A stretch of 7,757 nt of DNA. It comes from Flavobacteriaceae bacterium (GTDB taxonomy: Bacteria; Bacteroidota; Bacteroidia; Flavobacteriales; Flavobacteriaceae). The DNA is taken from the NCBI GenBank assembly GCA_002693605.1, contig NZQO01000118.1, positions 1-7,757 of the forward strand. Direction: 5' to 3'. Shown here one piece after another: positions 7,024-7,757 of the stretch; the stretch's first letter is position 1, and every line of letters begins with the position of its first letter. The position numbers were made by a program, and so were the translations under genes. Under the pieces are notes generated by a model. That model was given only the letters and a program-made list of their open reading frames with translations, did no database searches and had not been told where the DNA came from.

Positions 7024-7239
7024 ATGGATAATTCCGAAGAAACCGTTCGCATATATACCGGTCCGGCAATGATTGCCAAGGGCCTCGTCTCGCACCTTCA
7101 GGAAATGGGCATTAGCCCCATTGAACGAAACGACAATGCTAGTAGCATACAGGCAGGGTTCACTGCCGGAGTTCCCGGGCAGGTTATGCTGTACATCAGA
7201 AAAGACCAACTCCCACGCGCCCAGCCCCTAATTGACTAG
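7024..7239 (+). CDS. DUF2007 domain protein (putative signal-transducing protein)
   Basis: A 71-residue cytoplasmic protein made up almost entirely of a DUF2007-type fold. An N-terminal strand EETVRIYTGP (5-14) is followed by a helix AMIAKGLVSHLQEMGI (15-30), the turn SPIERNDNAS, a loop and strand GQVMLYIRKDQL (52-63), and a closing helix RAQPLID. The pattern of a strand, a helix scanning for ligands 'from outside' and a final VxLxVxxxxxxxA strand-helix matches the family, which resembles small PII/ACT-like sensors. The ligand and partner are unknown. The ATG follows the stop of the two-TM gene by 3 nt (ATT), so translation is probably coupled. It is the second and last gene of the operon; the next gene is convergent, 43 nt away. 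The assignment is from pattern recognition, not a profile search. Confidence 0.8.
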   Translation: MDNSEETVRIYTGPAMIAKGLVSHLQEMGISPIERNDNASSIQAGFTAGVPGQVMLYIRKDQLPRAQPLID

Positions 7240-7282
7240 TTTCTGAAGGATTTAGGTGAAAATTAACCGTGAAGCCCAGAAA

Positions 7283-7757
<475 letters not shown>

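Noticed and set aside
7240..7282. TTTCTG (7240-7245) and CAGAAA (7277-7282), an inverted repeat bounding the gap between the DUF2007 and ABC-F genes
   Set aside because: Only 6 bp with a 31-nt spacer and no U-tract on either strand; probably chance rather than a terminator.

Overview
The window looks like an ordinary stretch of core chromosome from a member of the Bacteroidota, most likely a marine-type flavobacterium. The support is as follows. The promoter ahead of pheT has the Bacteroidota TTG / TAnnTTTG architecture. Start codons follow A/T-rich leaders without clear Shine-Dalgarno sequences. RecG ends in the WNYIS-type tail I associate with this group. There is a lipoprotein TlpA-like redoxin, a secreted fasciclin protein, and a two-gene pair of a two-TM protein plus a DUF2007 protein that I associate with Flavobacteriaceae. 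Family-level placement is inference. I see no tRNA, rRNA, CRISPR, integrase, transposase or att-like repeat, and no base-composition break that would suggest an island.

Layout, left to right. (1) The 3' three-quarters of recG (plus strand, cut by the window start). (2) Tail-to-tail with it, only 2 nt away, a minus-strand gene for a 402-residue lipoprotein. It has a C-terminal thioredoxin-like (TlpA/AhpC-TSA type) domain with a CPNC active site, and its N-terminal half appears to be two copies of a beta-rich module. (3) A 208-bp divergent intergenic region carrying a good Bacteroidota promoter for pheT. (4) pheT, the complete 808-residue phenylalanyl-tRNA synthetase beta subunit. (5) A strong, symmetrical hairpin terminator shared by pheT and the convergent next gene. 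(6) A minus-strand secreted single-FAS1-domain protein of 198 residues. (7) A 180-bp divergent intergenic region with a possible promoter and an 8-bp inverted repeat. (8) A two-gene plus-strand operon: a 238-residue two-TM protein of unknown function, then, 3 nt later, a 71-residue DUF2007 protein. (9) The 3' end of a minus-strand ABC-F ATPase gene (YbiT/YkpA-like), cut by the window end.

The genes do not form a single pathway. recG (branched-DNA repair), pheT (tRNA charging) and the ABC-F factor (ribosome-associated) are housekeeping genes. The TlpA-like lipoprotein and the FAS1 protein act outside the cytoplasm. The two-TM/DUF2007 pair is the only part whose biology is really unknown. I found no convincing previously undescribed system. 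The findings are modest second-look items, scored accordingly.
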